Below are positions 8,601-17,596 of a DNA stretch of 52,621 nucleotides, piece after piece. Each line of letters begins with the position of its first letter. Positions within the stretch are counted from its first letter, which is position 1. The notes beneath the pieces were generated by a model. It did not search any database. It saw only the letters and a program-made list of their open reading frames with translations, and was not told the origin of the DNA. A program made the position numbers and the translations under genes. The stretch covers positions 1-52,621 of the forward strand of contig CAMCRT010000006.1 in the NCBI GenBank assembly GCA_945877355.1, given 5' to 3'. The stretch comes from an uncultured Mitsuokella sp. Lineage in GTDB: Bacteria; Bacillota; Negativicutes; Selenomonadales; Selenomonadaceae.

Positions 8601-9296
8601 ATGATTGCAGAAAATTTTCATCAGGTAGAAGCGGAAATAGATGCGGCAAAGGCGCGTCGCCGTCCTGTGGTCGGGGACAAGGATGTACTCCTCGTGGCTG
8701 TGACGAAAAATCACGACGTGGAAGCCATGCGCGAGGCGATCGATGCGGGGGCCACTACGGTGGGAGAAAACAGGATTCAAGAGGCCGTCTCAAAATACGA
8801 TGTCTTGGACCGTTCTGTTTCCTGGCATCTCATCGGTCATCTGCAGACGAATAAGGCAAAGCAGGCTGTCCGCTATTTTGATCTCATCCATTCTGTCGAT
8901 TCCGAGCATTTGGCCAAGGCGCTCGATCAAGCGGCGGGGAAAATGAATAAGGTCCAGGATATTCTCATCCAGGTAAATCTGGCGAAGGAAGCATCGAAAT
9001 CAGGTGTCTATCGCGAGGACCTGTTGGCGCTCCTCGATACGATTGATAAAAATATGGAACATCTTCATATTGTCGGCCTCATGTGCATCGCCCCAAATTA
9101 TGAAGATGTGGAAGAGTGCCGGCCGCTATTTCATGAAATGTACGAAATATTTTCCAAGGTAAAGGAAATTTCCTATAAAACAGCGAATATAAGATATTTA
9201 TCGATGGGTATGAGCCACGATTATAAGATTGCTGTGGAGGAAGGGGCGAACATCGTTCGCGTCGGCACCGCTATTTTTGGAGCGCGTCAATATTAG
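8601..9296 (+). CDS. yggS: YggS family PLP homeostasis protein
   Basis: A 231-residue single-domain PLP-binding protein with an alanine-racemase-like barrel (YggS/YlmE/PROSC). It buffers pyridoxal phosphate and affects amino-acid balance, and has no clear catalytic role of its own. PLP would attach to Lys36 in LLVAVTKNHD. The GENRIQEA stretch and the C-terminal SMGMSHDYKIAVEEGANIVRVG phosphate-binding region are typical (shown here in part: VRVGTAIFG). The ATG at 8601 is preferred over in-frame upstream codons because it follows AGGTG at suitable spacing and comes two bases after the pgeF stop; the open frame to 8490 lies inside pgeF. It precedes sepF as in many Firmicutes. Confidence 0.94.
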   Translation: MIAENFHQVEAEIDAAKARRRPVVGDKDVLLVAVTKNHDVEAMREAIDAGATTVGENRIQEAVSKYDVLDRSVSWHLIGHLQTNKAKQAVRYFDLIHSVDSEHLAKALDQAAGKMNKVQDILIQVNLAKEASKSGVYREDLLALLDTIDKNMEHLHIVGLMCIAPNYEDVEECRPLFHEMYEIFSKVKEISYKTANIRYLSMGMSHDYKIAVEEGANIVRVGTAIFGARQY

Positions 9297-9307
9297 GAGG
9301 CTTCCCT

Positions 9308-9811
9308 ATGAGTTTTTTTGATAAGATGTGCGGAAAGATCGGACTGACAGATCCTGAGGAAGAAAAGCTGGATCAGGCAGAAGCAGCACTGTTGGCGCAG
9401 GAGAAAGCGGAGAAAGAGGAAGCGGAGCGTGTGTCTATGAATTATGGGAAAAATGATGAGGGCAGGGATAATGTCGTGAACTTTCACGCCTCAGCAACCT
9501 CGTCCAAGGATAATGTCATATCGGCCCGCATAAAGGTGATCGTCATTGAGCCGAAATCCTTTGATGATGCCCAGCAGGTGGCGAATAATTTGCGGGAGAA
9601 AAAGCCTGTTGTCATCAACTTCGAGAAAACGGCGGAAAAGAATATCAAGCAGCGCATTATCGACTTTATCGGCGGAACGATTTATGCCATCGATGGGGAG
9701 ATCCGGAAGGTCGGAAACGAAGTGTTCCTTTGCACGCCCAGCAATGTGAATGTGGCTGTTTCAGATGACAATCACAAGACCTCCGCAGAAATGCCCTGGC
9801 TCAGAAAGTAA
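9308..9811 (+). CDS. sepF: Cell division protein SepF
   Basis: A 167-residue cytoplasmic partner of FtsZ that tethers and organises the Z ring. The N-terminal amphipathic membrane-targeting helix (MSFFDKMCGKIGLTD) is followed by an acidic/alanine linker (about 20-75) and the conserved SepF domain (about 76-160; VIVIEPKSFDDAQQVANNLR, IDFIGGTIYAIDG). An AGGAGG ribosome site precedes the ATG. The usual neighbour yggT is not found; proC follows 9 bp later. In a diderm Firmicute lacking obvious alternative anchors here, SepF may be a main FtsZ anchor (inference). Confidence 0.94.
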   Translation: MSFFDKMCGKIGLTDPEEEKLDQAEAALLAQEKAEKEEAERVSMNYGKNDEGRDNVVNFHASATSSKDNVISARIKVIVIEPKSFDDAQQVANNLREKKPVVINFEKTAEKNIKQRIIDFIGGTIYAIDGEIRKVGNEVFLCTPSNVNVAVSDDNHKTSAEMPWLRK

Positions 9812-9820
9812 GGGAATGGC

Positions 9821-10630
9821 ATGATGGATGCAATAAAGCTTGGAATCCTTGGCGGCGGGCAGATGGCAGAAGCCATCATAAAAGGGCTGCGTGCCAAGGA
9901 GGTGCTGGACGCCGATCGGATCTTTGTGTCGGATCATAAGAAAGAACGCGCTGAGGAGCTACATAGAAAATACGGCGTTCAGGGCACGACGGATACAAAG
10001 CATATGCTTCAAAGCGTTGGCGTGCTTATCCTGGCAGTAAAGCCCCAGTTCCTCACGCATACACTTTCCGAAATTGCAGAGGGCCTTGCCGCAGAGGCGC
10101 TTTTGATTTCCATCGTTGCAGGGGCATCGATATCCTATTTCGAGGAGCATCTCCCCAATCCCGTTATCCGTGTCATGCCGAATACGCCGCTATCGGTAGG
10201 CGCAGGGATGTCGGTATTTTCCTTAGGGAGCAGGGCTTCGGAAAAGGATGCGGAGCGAACGCGGACACTGTTCGGAGCATCGGGGAAGGCGCTCTGCCTG
10301 CCTGAGAGCAGTATGGATGCGGTGACAGGCCTATCTGGCAGTGGGCCTGCCTTTGTGCTGCTTCTTCTTGAGGCAATGGCGGACGGAGGCGTTGCGGCGG
10401 GCCTGAAGAAGAGTGATGCCCTTGCGCTTGCAACGCAGACGATTCTTGGCACGGCACAGATGGTCTCTGAGACAAAGACCCATCCATCGATTCTCAGGGA
10501 TGCTGTGACAAGTCCGGCAGGGACGACAATAGCCGGACTCCGCGTGCTGGAGGAACGGGGCGTACGCGGCGCCCTTCTGGATGCTGTGCTTGCCGCTGCA
10601 AATCGTTCGAAGGAACTCGGAAATTCCTAA
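9821..10630 (+). CDS. proC: Pyrroline-5-carboxylate reductase
   Basis: A 269-residue NAD(P)H enzyme for the last step of proline synthesis. The N-terminal Rossmann motif is LGILGGGQMAEAII (about 6-19). The central VMPNTPLSVGAGM and the C-terminal GLSGSGPAFVLLLLEAMADG and VTSPAGTTIAGL motifs are all family signatures. ATG 9821 follows AAGGGA; the next codon is also ATG, so either may be used. It sits inside the sepF-ylmH-divIVA division block in the position next to where yggT is often found. This placement is shared with several Firmicutes and other bacteria, and no glutamate kinase genes are adjacent. Confidence 0.95.
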   Translation: MMDAIKLGILGGGQMAEAIIKGLRAKEVLDADRIFVSDHKKERAEELHRKYGVQGTTDTKHMLQSVGVLILAVKPQFLTHTLSEIAEGLAAEALLISIVAGASISYFEEHLPNPVIRVMPNTPLSVGAGMSVFSLGSRASEKDAERTRTLFGASGKALCLPESSMDAVTGLSGSGPAFVLLLLEAMADGGVAAGLKKSDALALATQTILGTAQMVSETKTHPSILRDAVTSPAGTTIAGLRVLEERGVRGALLDAVLAAANRSKELGNS

Positions 10631-10659
10631 GAGAGAATTTGAAAGAGAATGTATAGGCT

Positions 10660-11454
10660 ATGGTGAACGAACAAAGAGAAAAGATCCTTCGCTACTATCG
10701 AGGCACGGAAGGTGAGCTTGTCGCACAAAAGCTGGTGAATCTAACAGACGCGCTGGCAAAAACACATAAATATCGCCTGAGCGGTTTCCTGGATCCCTAC
10801 GGCCAGGAGATTGCTGAAATGGTTCAGGCAAATCTTGGCGGATTTCACCTTTCCTTTGATGGAGGCTACCAAGGGGCGGAACGGGCCCGGGCGATGTTTA
10901 TCGATGAGGATTTCAAGGGAACGCCGTCAGGCTATGAAATCTCCTGCGTACATGCTGCTTGGGATGAGCGCTTCGCCCATGTGACACACCGGGATGTGCT
11001 CGGAGCCATCCTGGGGCTCGGCATCACGCGGGAGGCAGTCGGGGATCTTCTCCTGTCCCAAGGAAGTGCACGCATCCTGTGCACATCGGAGATGGCAGAG
11101 TTTCTTTCTGCAAATCTCGATAAAATCGGTGCGGTACCAGTGAAGTCCGAAATATCCTCGCTGGAGGACATTGCACCACGGGAAGAGCGCTGCAAGGAAA
11201 TCCGGGCGACAGTGGCATCTCTGCGGCTGGACTCCATCACAGCATCCGGCTTCGGCATATCGCGCAGTCGCGCAGCAAGTGACATTGATGCTGACAAGCT
11301 CCGTCTGAACTGGCAGCCTGTGAAGGGGCCCTCCCAGGCGGTCAAGGAAGGGGATGTCCTTTCGATGCGCGGACGGGGGCGGCTTGTCGTGGAGAGCATC
11401 GGCGGGCAAACGAAGAAAGGGCGCACCGTCGTAGTCCTTAAGCGCTATTTATAA
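10660..11454 (+). CDS. ylmH: YlmH family S4-domain RNA-binding protein
   Basis: A 264-residue protein of the YlmH group found beside sepF and divIVA. The N-terminal two thirds carry the YlmH-specific fold (about 1-180; [23 protein letters not shown]). The C-terminal S4 domain (about 190-260; [20 protein letters not shown] then [12 protein letters not shown]) binds RNA. Work in Bacillus subtilis links YlmH to rescue of stalled ribosome large subunits, so a translation quality-control role is likely; the classic view was cell division because of the neighbourhood. Start ATG 10660, 29 bp after proC with a GAGAATTTGAAAGAGAATG context and no strong Shine-Dalgarno. Confidence 0.92.
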   Translation: MVNEQREKILRYYRGTEGELVAQKLVNLTDALAKTHKYRLSGFLDPYGQEIAEMVQANLGGFHLSFDGGYQGAERARAMFIDEDFKGTPSGYEISCVHAAWDERFAHVTHRDVLGAILGLGITREAVGDLLLSQGSARILCTSEMAEFLSANLDKIGAVPVKSEISSLEDIAPREERCKEIRATVASLRLDSITASGFGISRSRAASDIDADKLRLNWQPVKGPSQAVKEGDVLSMRGRGRLVVESIGGQTKKGRTVVVLKRYL

Positions 11455-11477
11455 ATTCTGTGGGGAGGAATCACGCA

Positions 11478-12182
11478 ATGCTTACACCGCTTGATATTCA
11501 TAACAAGACTTTCAAGAAAAGCTTTCGGGGCTATAATGAGGACGAAATCGATGATTTTCTCGATGACGTTGTAAATGATTATGAGCGCCTGTTCCGGGAA
11601 AATGATCAGCTCAAGGCAGATCTGGAACGGGTCAAAAAAGATAATGACCAATATCATGCATTGGAGGAAAATCTCAAGCAGACACTCATTGTCGCCCAAA
11701 AGACAGCAGAGGAAATCATGTCGGCCTCCCGCAAGAATGCGGAGGAGCTAAGGGAAAACACGGCAAAGGAATGTCAGAACATGCGCCAGGAGGCAGAGCT
11801 TCGGGGCAAGCAGATGATCGATGAGGCGCTGAAAAAGGTCAGCGGCATTGTGGCGGACTATGAGCGCCTCGTCGAGGATCGGAAGCAGTTCCTGCGCAAA
11901 TCCAAGCTGACGCTGGAGGCGGAGCTATCCATCATCAGCGATGCCATTGCAGCCCTTCCAGACCGAGAGCGTGAAGAGGAGCCCCCAAAGGCGGAGAAAG
12001 CAGTGAAGGAGGAGCCTAAAAAAGAGGAAGCTGAGCCGGAAAAGAAAAACGTGGTGGAAAAGGAAAGCGTACAGAAGCAGGAGGCAACGCTTCGTATAGA
12101 TTCCGAGGTGTCCCTTCCAGCCGATGCTTCTGCCTCGCAAGAGCCGCAGGTGCAAATCGCACCTCCCGTGGCAAAGAGCTGA
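11478..12182 (+). CDS. divIVA: DivIVA domain protein
   Basis: A 234-residue coiled-coil protein that recognises curved membranes at poles and septa. The N-terminal DivIVA domain (about 1-60; [20 protein letters not shown]) contains the membrane-binding turn, and coiled coil continues to about 165. The last 60 residues are a Lys/Glu/Pro-rich tail ([20 protein letters not shown]) with no known fold. The ATG at 11478 is chosen because GGAGG lies 10 bp upstream and [10 protein letters not shown] is the usual N-terminus; an in-frame GTG at 11460 would precede the ribosome site. The tail differs in length among species and may recruit partners (inference). Confidence 0.93.
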   Translation: MLTPLDIHNKTFKKSFRGYNEDEIDDFLDDVVNDYERLFRENDQLKADLERVKKDNDQYHALEENLKQTLIVAQKTAEEIMSASRKNAEELRENTAKECQNMRQEAELRGKQMIDEALKKVSGIVADYERLVEDRKQFLRKSKLTLEAELSIISDAIAALPDREREEEPPKAEKAVKEEPKKEEAEPEKKNVVEKESVQKQEATLRIDSEVSLPADASASQEPQVQIAPPVAKS

Positions 12183-12189
12183 TGACTTT

Positions 12190-12636
12190 ATGCCTGCTAT
12201 TTTGTTTTGTGCTATTGTTGTGATGGATCAGCTGGCAAAGTTCCTTGTTTCTTCGGACATGCAGCCTGGAGAAAGCATAGCGGTCCTTGGCTCCTTCTTT
12301 CATCTTACCTATGTCTTGAATCCAGGTGCAGCCTTTGGAATCTTCGAGAATGCACAGGCCTTCTTCATTGGGGCGGGCGTTTGCATTCTTCTGCTATTCG
12401 CCATCTTCCACAAGATGTTGCGCAGGGAGCCAGCGCTTTTCTACTATGGCTCCATATCTTTGATTGCCGGGACGGTCGGGAACCTGATCGATCGCATCCA
12501 TACCGGGCTTGTCATCGACTATTTTGATTTCCGCATATGGCCTGTCTTCAATATTGCGGATGTGGCAATTGTGGTGGGAGTCGCTTTGATGATTTATTCG
12601 ATGCTGCTCTCCCCACAGGAAGAGAGCAAGGCCTAG
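12190..12636 (+). CDS. lspA: Lipoprotein signal peptidase (signal peptidase II)
   Basis: A 148-residue polytopic membrane aspartyl protease that cleaves prolipoprotein signal peptides ahead of the lipid-modified cysteine. Four transmembrane segments are evident. The catalytic aspartates are Asp101 (GNLIDRI) and Asp124 (FNIADVAI), and the conserved VLNPGAAFGIF motif follows the first loop. The ATG at 12190 is eight bases after the divIVA stop and gives MPAILFCAIVVMDQLAKF, the normal opening; the frame is open further upstream inside divIVA but has no role. A Shine-Dalgarno is weak, so coupling to divIVA is likely. Confidence 0.96.
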   Translation: MPAILFCAIVVMDQLAKFLVSSDMQPGESIAVLGSFFHLTYVLNPGAAFGIFENAQAFFIGAGVCILLLFAIFHKMLRREPALFYYGSISLIAGTVGNLIDRIHTGLVIDYFDFRIWPVFNIADVAIVVGVALMIYSMLLSPQEESKA

Positions 12637-12676
12637 GGAAGTATTGTCGTGTTGAAATGGTGAGAAAGGAAAAGAG

Positions 12677-13600
12677 ATGGCCGGGGAGCTTGTCACGTTT
12701 CATGTTGATACGGATGGAGAACGCCTTGATTTCTTTCTGACGAGAAATATGCCTGAATTTTCCCGGACTCATATACAGAGATTTATCAAGGAAGGGCTTG
12801 TCTCCGTCAACGAAGGGAAGAAAAAGGCGAACTATATTTTGTCTGAAGGCGATGTCATACGCGCTGAGCTTCCGATGCCAAAGAAGGCAGATGTCTGCCC
12901 GGAAGATATCTCGCTTTCTATCCTGTACGAGGATCAGGATATCATCGTGGTGGACAAAAAGCGCGGCATGGTCGTGCACCCGGCGGGAAATGTCACGGAG
13001 GGGACGCTGGTAAATGCGCTCCTTTTCCACTGCAAGGATCTATCTGGCATCAATGGAGAGCTTCGTCCTGGCATCGTACACCGTCTGGATAAGGATACCT
13101 CCGGCGTCATGGTCGCTGCCAAAAATGACAGGGCACATCTTTCCCTAGCCAAGCAGATCCAGGAAAAATCAGCCAGGCGGGAGTACCTGGCAATCGTCCA
13201 TGGGACGATCAAAGAGGAAACGGGAACTGTGATCGGGGACATCGGCAGGGATCCGAAGGATCGGAAGAAAATGGCGATTGTCTATGAGAACGGCAAGCCC
13301 GCTGTCACGCATTTTTCCGTGCTGGAGCGGTTCGAGGGGTATACATATCTTCGTTGCCGCCTTGAGACGGGCCGCACCCATCAGATTCGCGTACATTTGA
13401 CGAGTATCGGCCATCCTCTGGTGGGAGATCCGAAATATGGGGCTCGCAGGAAGAATCCGTTTCCGATTATAGGCCAAGCCCTTCATTCTGAGAAACTGAC
13501 TTTGACGCATCCGACGACGGGAGAACGCATGGAGTTTACGGCTCCACTGCCCAAGGATATGGAATTTATCCTGCAGGAGCTCCGGAAGCGGCAAAGATAA
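12677..13600 (+). CDS. rluD: RluA-family pseudouridine synthase (RluD-like)
   Basis: A 307-residue enzyme converting uridine to pseudouridine in large-subunit rRNA. An N-terminal S4 domain (about 13-75; RLDFFLTRNMPEFSRTHIQR) binds RNA. The catalytic Asp138 lies in HRLDKDTSG, and GRTHQIRVHL follows near 235. It sits between lspA and pyrR, the same order as in Bacillus subtilis (lspA-rluD-pyrR). The ATG at 12677 has AAAGGAAAAGAG upstream. The precise target position (helix 69 type or other) cannot be read from sequence alone. Confidence 0.94.
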   Translation: MAGELVTFHVDTDGERLDFFLTRNMPEFSRTHIQRFIKEGLVSVNEGKKKANYILSEGDVIRAELPMPKKADVCPEDISLSILYEDQDIIVVDKKRGMVVHPAGNVTEGTLVNALLFHCKDLSGINGELRPGIVHRLDKDTSGVMVAAKNDRAHLSLAKQIQEKSARREYLAIVHGTIKEETGTVIGDIGRDPKDRKKMAIVYENGKPAVTHFSVLERFEGYTYLRCRLETGRTHQIRVHLTSIGHPLVGDPKYGARRKNPFPIIGQALHSEKLTLTHPTTGERMEFTAPLPKDMEFILQELRKRQR

Positions 13601-13631
13601 AACCCTGTTATATGCTAGGGAGGGATTTTAA

Positions 13632-14182
<551 letters not shown>

Positions 14183-14183
<1 letters not shown>

Positions 14184-14229
14184 AACAAGGCTGCTGCAGA
14201 AGTTCGTTTCTGCAGCAGCCTTGTTTTTT
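14183..14229 (+). terminator. Perfect 19-bp hairpin terminator between convergent pyrR and panE-like genes
   Basis: Left arm 14183-14201 and right arm 14208-14226 are perfect inverse complements (AAACAAGGCTGCTGCAGAA), with a 6-nt loop and a T tract to 14229. It begins at the pyrR stop codon and its T tract runs into the stop codon of the opposing gene. The A-rich left flank means it could also stop transcription from the minus strand. Confidence 0.95.
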
Positions 14230-15160
14230 AGCATAGATGATGTTCTTTTCCCCAGGCGGTAATCTTGTCGTAGGTCGGAACAGGAACAGCGAGTTTCTTT
14301 CCGAGCAAGGAGATGCGTTCCACCAACCCTTTGAATTCCGAGGAACCTCCTGCGGCCACATCGCGCTGCATGGAGGTGGTGAGCCCTGGCGCAAAGGCAT
14401 CCATGAGGCGGAGATTTTCCTTGACAAGATCCCGGTCAAACGTTATTCCCATTTTCACGCCAAGATTCCTGACCTCGGAAACCATGGAGATGAAGGCATC
14501 ACGTATTTCGCCTTCCTTTTGGAAATCGTCACTCTTGCAGTCGTAGTAGAGGCCGACAGCTCCCATGGGGGAGACGAAGCTGAATTTCGTCAGGGCATCC
14601 CGTTCAATGTCGCTGGAGAAGTGGGCGTGAATATCTGCAGCCCGCAGTATCGCTTCAAGATCCTGGGCCGTCTTTCTGGCCTCTGGACTTGCTTCCTGGC
14701 CCCGTCGGAATCCATAAAATACCCGAAGGATTTTCTGCGGCTGCTCGATGATTCCAGGAGCGCTGCGCTTGGCAAAGACATAGATGCAGCCATCGAGGAT
14801 GACACGCCCCGGCAGCTTTTCCTGCATGACGCCACCCGTTCCAAAGACATTGAGAATCGGAATAATGAGGGTGGTTTTTGTGGCGACACGGCGGACAAAA
14901 TCGATGGCGCTATCGAGCCCATAGTATTTTACACAGACGAAGATCACATCTGGCGTATCCGCATACTCCTCAGCGGTACACGCCTGTGGCTTTTCGATAT
15001 GTATATCGCCTCGATGATTTGTGTGGATGGTCAAGCCGTTTTCTTGCATAGCAGCAAGGTGCTTGCCGCGAGCGATGAACGTCACGTCGTTTCCTGCCTG
15101 GGCAAGATATCCGCCGATTACGCCGCCGGTCCCGCCGCTTCCAAATATAACGAACTTCAT
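14228..15160 (-). CDS. panE: 2-dehydropantoate 2-reductase family protein (ketopantoate reductase)
   Basis: A 310-residue NADPH-dependent reductase of the ApbA/PanE family, which makes pantoate for pantothenate and coenzyme A. The N-terminal dinucleotide motif is FVIFGSGGTGGVIGGYLA (about 3-20). The C-terminal helical domain carries the KFSFVSPMGAVGLY and STSMQRDVAAGGSSEFKGL-type stretches. The start chosen is the ATG at 15160 (minus strand) with AAGGAG upstream; an in-frame ATG 15 codons earlier lacks one. It is the only minus-strand gene in the window, convergent with pyrR and divergent from def. No panB or panC is nearby, and the family includes paralogues that are not pantoate enzymes, so the substrate is less sure than the fold. 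Confidence 0.85.
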   Translation of the reverse strand: MKFVIFGSGGTGGVIGGYLAQAGNDVTFIARGKHLAAMQENGLTIHTNHRGDIHIEKPQACTAEEYADTPDVIFVCVKYYGLDSAIDFVRRVATKTTLIIPILNVFGTGGVMQEKLPGRVILDGCIYVFAKRSAPGIIEQPQKILRVFYGFRRGQEASPEARKTAQDLEAILRAADIHAHFSSDIERDALTKFSFVSPMGAVGLYYDCKSDDFQKEGEIRDAFISMVSEVRNLGVKMGITFDRDLVKENLRLMDAFAPGLTTSMQRDVAAGGSSEFKGLVERISLLGKKLAVPVPTYDKITAWGKEHHLC

Positions 15161-15216
15161 GATAGTCTCCTTTCTATGGGAGTGCATTTTCAGAAAAGTA
15201 TCCAATCAACAGTCTT

Positions 15217-15222
15217 ATTATA
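15217..15222 (-). promoter_or_regulatory. Candidate -10 box for the panE-like gene
   Basis: On the minus strand a perfect TATAAT sits at 15222-15217, about 57 bp upstream of the start codon. The matching -35 region (TTCAAA at 17-bp spacing) is poor, so the promoter is only moderately supported. Confidence 0.45.
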
Positions 15223-15298
15223 TCGTTGATGGGGGAATTTTTGAAGACAGAGTTTATCAGAATGCGGAATGGTTTCGCTGTGGGGAAGCCCCCAAACG

Positions 15299-15327
15299 TT
15301 TACTTATTTTCGCTTCTATGATATGAT
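15299..15327 (+). promoter_or_regulatory. Candidate promoter of the def operon
   Basis: TTTACT (15299-15304), 17-bp spacer, TATGAT (15322-15327). It lies in the 221-bp divergent region between the panE-like gene and def. A consensus TTGACA at 15345-15350 is nearer to def but has no -10 box at proper distance. This is the last convincing promoter before 43617 on the + strand. Confidence 0.6.
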
Positions 15328-15381
15328 TCTATTTGTAAAAATTCTTGACAATATGCATTGAATAAGGGGATTGTAATATAA

Positions 15382-15849
15382 ATGGCAATACGTGAAATAA
15401 AAAAAGCTGGCGATCCGATTCTGAAGGAGACGTGCCAGCCTGTGGAGCGAGTGGATAAGAAAATACGCCAGCTCCTGGACGATATGGCTGAAACCATGTA
15501 CGCAAAGGATGGTGTCGGCCTCGCAGCCCCCCAGGTGGGAGAGAAACTGCGGGTCGTGGTGATGGACTGCCAGGATGATCATGGGCTCATTGAGCTCGTG
15601 AATCCTGTCATCACACATCGGGAGGGCAGCGCCATCGACACGGAGGGCTGTCTTTCTGTTCCCGATATATATGGGGAAGTGGAGCGGGCAGAGCGGGTCA
15701 AGGTCGAGTATCTGAATCGTCGCGGGAAAAAACAGCGACTGACGGCGACTGGCCTTTTGGCACGCTGCATCCAGCATGAGCTGGATCACCTGGACGGACA
15801 GCTCTTTATCGATATCGCAAAGAGCTTGCATAGGGGGAAACAGGAATGA
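15382..15849 (+). CDS. def: Peptide deformylase
   Basis: A 155-residue metallohydrolase removing the N-formyl group from new proteins. All three signature motifs are present: GVGLAAPQ at 44-51, EGCLSVP with metal ligand Cys90, and QHELDHL with His132, Glu133 and His136. Start ATG 15382 follows AAGGGGATTG. The stop overlaps fmt (ATGA), matching the functional pair: Fmt adds the formyl group to initiator Met-tRNA and Def removes it. Length is within the usual 150-190 range. The priA gene that often precedes def in Firmicutes is replaced here by the divergent panE-like gene. Confidence 0.97.
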   Translation: MAIREIKKAGDPILKETCQPVERVDKKIRQLLDDMAETMYAKDGVGLAAPQVGEKLRVVVMDCQDDHGLIELVNPVITHREGSAIDTEGCLSVPDIYGEVERAERVKVEYLNRRGKKQRLTATGLLARCIQHELDHLDGQLFIDIAKSLHRGKQE

Positions 15850-16784
15850 AGGATTTTCGTGTGATTTTCATGGGAACTCCGGAATTTGCTGTTCCCTGTC
15901 TTGCGGCACTTGTGGCTTCCTGCAATGTCATCGGTGTCGTCACCCAGCAGGATAAGCCCCGGGGCAGAGGCCAGAAGCTCCAGCCTTCGCCTGTAAAGGT
16001 CTGGGCGGAGGAGCATCATCTGCCCGTATGGCAACCGAAACGGGTGAAGTCTGAGGAGTTTTGCTCCTTCCTGCGGGAACAGAAGCCGGATATCATCGTC
16101 GTGGTGGCCTTCGGGCAGATCCTATCCCAGGAGCTTCTCGATATTCCGCGTCTTGGCTGCATCAATGTGCATGCCTCCCTCCTGCCTGCCTATCGTGGCT
16201 GCGCACCTATGCAATGGTGTCTCATGAATGGGGAGGAAAAGACGGGTGTCACCACCATGTACATGGACGCGGGACTTGATACGGGAGATATGCTCCTGAA
16301 GTGCGAGATGCCTTTAGGGCAGGAGACGACCCTGTCTGAGGTCCATGATGGATTGATGAATATTGGAGCAGGGCTTCTCATTGAGACTCTTGAAAAGCTT
16401 TCCGATGGGACGCTGAAGCGTACGCCGCAGGAGGGAATCTCCAGCTATGCGCCTATGATTACAAAGGAAACCTGCCACATCGATTGGGCAAAGAGCGCTG
16501 ATGAGATTCACAACCTCGTCCGTTCCCTTGATTCCTGGCCGGGGGCGTATACCTATCTTTCTGGGAAAAAGTTCAAGATATGGCGGACACGCACGACGGA
16601 GTGCCGGACGGAGGCGAAGCCCGGTACGATCCTGAAGGCAGATACGAAGCAGGGGCTCCTTGTGGCAACGGGGGATAATGCCATTTCTATTTTGGAGCTG
16701 CAGGCGCCAGGGAAAAAGAGGGTATCTGCCGTTGACTATCTGAATGGACATCCGATCCAGCTGCCCGCTTCCTTCGAGGGCTGA
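15846..16784 (+). CDS. fmt: Methionyl-tRNA formyltransferase
   Basis: A 312-residue enzyme that formylates Met-tRNA(fMet) from 10-formyltetrahydrofolate. The N-terminal catalytic domain shows VIFMGTPEFAVP at the start, and the catalytic region NVHASLLPAYRGCAPMQW near residue 105-125 with the conserved Asn-His pair. GVTTMYMDAGLDTGDML follows. The C-terminal tRNA-binding OB-fold begins near 205. It overlaps def by four bases. Length is typical (about 310-315). Confidence 0.97.
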   Translation: MKDFRVIFMGTPEFAVPCLAALVASCNVIGVVTQQDKPRGRGQKLQPSPVKVWAEEHHLPVWQPKRVKSEEFCSFLREQKPDIIVVVAFGQILSQELLDIPRLGCINVHASLLPAYRGCAPMQWCLMNGEEKTGVTTMYMDAGLDTGDMLLKCEMPLGQETTLSEVHDGLMNIGAGLLIETLEKLSDGTLKRTPQEGISSYAPMITKETCHIDWAKSADEIHNLVRSLDSWPGAYTYLSGKKFKIWRTRTTECRTEAKPGTILKADTKQGLLVATGDNAISILELQAPGKKRVSAVDYLNGHPIQLPASFEG

Positions 16785-16788
16785 GAAT

Positions 16789-17595
16789 ATGCAAGTGAAG
16801 AAAATGGCGCCAGCAATGAAGCCCCAAAGGCCAAGGAAGCGTCTGTTTCTTGGGATGCTTTTCGCCTCCGTCCTTGTGTTTGGCGCAATTCTGGCGGCAG
16901 TATGGTATATCTGTGTTCCAGGCTTGGCGCAAATTCAAGGGAATTTGCCCTATGTGCTAGGAGCAGTCTTTTTGCTTTTTGTGGTACTGGCGGTTCTTTG
17001 CCTCGTCAATATGGCGCTGGCTGCGTCAGGGCTTCCTTATCTGCCAGTTCTTCGAAGCCAGACCTATTCGCTTATCCACCTGCTTTTCCCTGTGGCCGTA
17101 CGGCTGGGGAAGCCCTTTGGCATCACAAGAAGGCAGCTGGAGGGCTCCTTTATTGCCACGAGCAATGTACTCTTCCATCGATTGGGGATCCGCGTGCCTG
17201 CCGATAAGCTCCTGGTGGTCACGCCTCACTGCCTGCAGCTTGCCAGCTGTCCCCATAAGGTGACGCGGGATCCGGATAACTGCAAACGGTGCGGGGGGTG
17301 TGATGTGGGGGCGCTTGTGACGCTATCCCATGAGATGGGCTTTCACTTTTTCATCGCCACCGGCGGGACGCTGGCACGCCAGATCGTCTATAATACGAAG
17401 CCAAAGGCAGTGCTCGCCATTGCCTGCGAGCGCGATCTCATGAGCGGGATCCAGGACGTGTACCCGCTTCCCGCTGTGGGAGTACTCAATATACGACCCA
17501 ATGGACCCTGCTACAATACCCATGTGGATATCGAAGAAGTGCGCCGGCAGCTAGACAACATCATCCTGGATGATGGACGGAAAAAGAGAGATTGA
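16789..17595 (+). CDS. DUF116 family membrane protein with cysteine cluster
   Basis: A 268-residue protein of unknown function. A basic N-terminus is followed by two transmembrane segments (about 18-40 and 51-77). A large cytoplasmic domain follows, containing a cysteine motif CPHKVTRDPDNCKRCGGC plus CLQLAS and ACERDLMSG, suggestive of a metal or iron-sulfur site. This matches the DUF116 family, which is recurrently encoded between fmt and rsmB in Clostridia and Negativicutes. The start ATG 16789 is five bases after fmt; the open frame further upstream overlaps fmt. No reaction is known. Its conserved place among initiation and rRNA-methylation genes hints at translation or cofactor work (inference). 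Confidence 0.85.
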   Translation: MQVKKMAPAMKPQRPRKRLFLGMLFASVLVFGAILAAVWYICVPGLAQIQGNLPYVLGAVFLLFVVLAVLCLVNMALAASGLPYLPVLRSQTYSLIHLLFPVAVRLGKPFGITRRQLEGSFIATSNVLFHRLGIRVPADKLLVVTPHCLQLASCPHKVTRDPDNCKRCGGCDVGALVTLSHEMGFHFFIATGGTLARQIVYNTKPKAVLAIACERDLMSGIQDVYPLPAVGVLNIRPNGPCYNTHVDIEEVRRQLDNIILDDGRKKRD

Positions 17596-17596
17596 A

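Noticed and set aside
14237-15229. 330-codon + strand open frame opposite the panE-like gene
   Set aside because: It is antisense to a clear reductase with Rossmann motif and ribosome site, and its translation shows no family features.
15345-15350. Perfect TTGACA just upstream of def
   Set aside because: No acceptable -10 box at 16-19 bp. The pair TTTACT/TATGAT slightly upstream is better.
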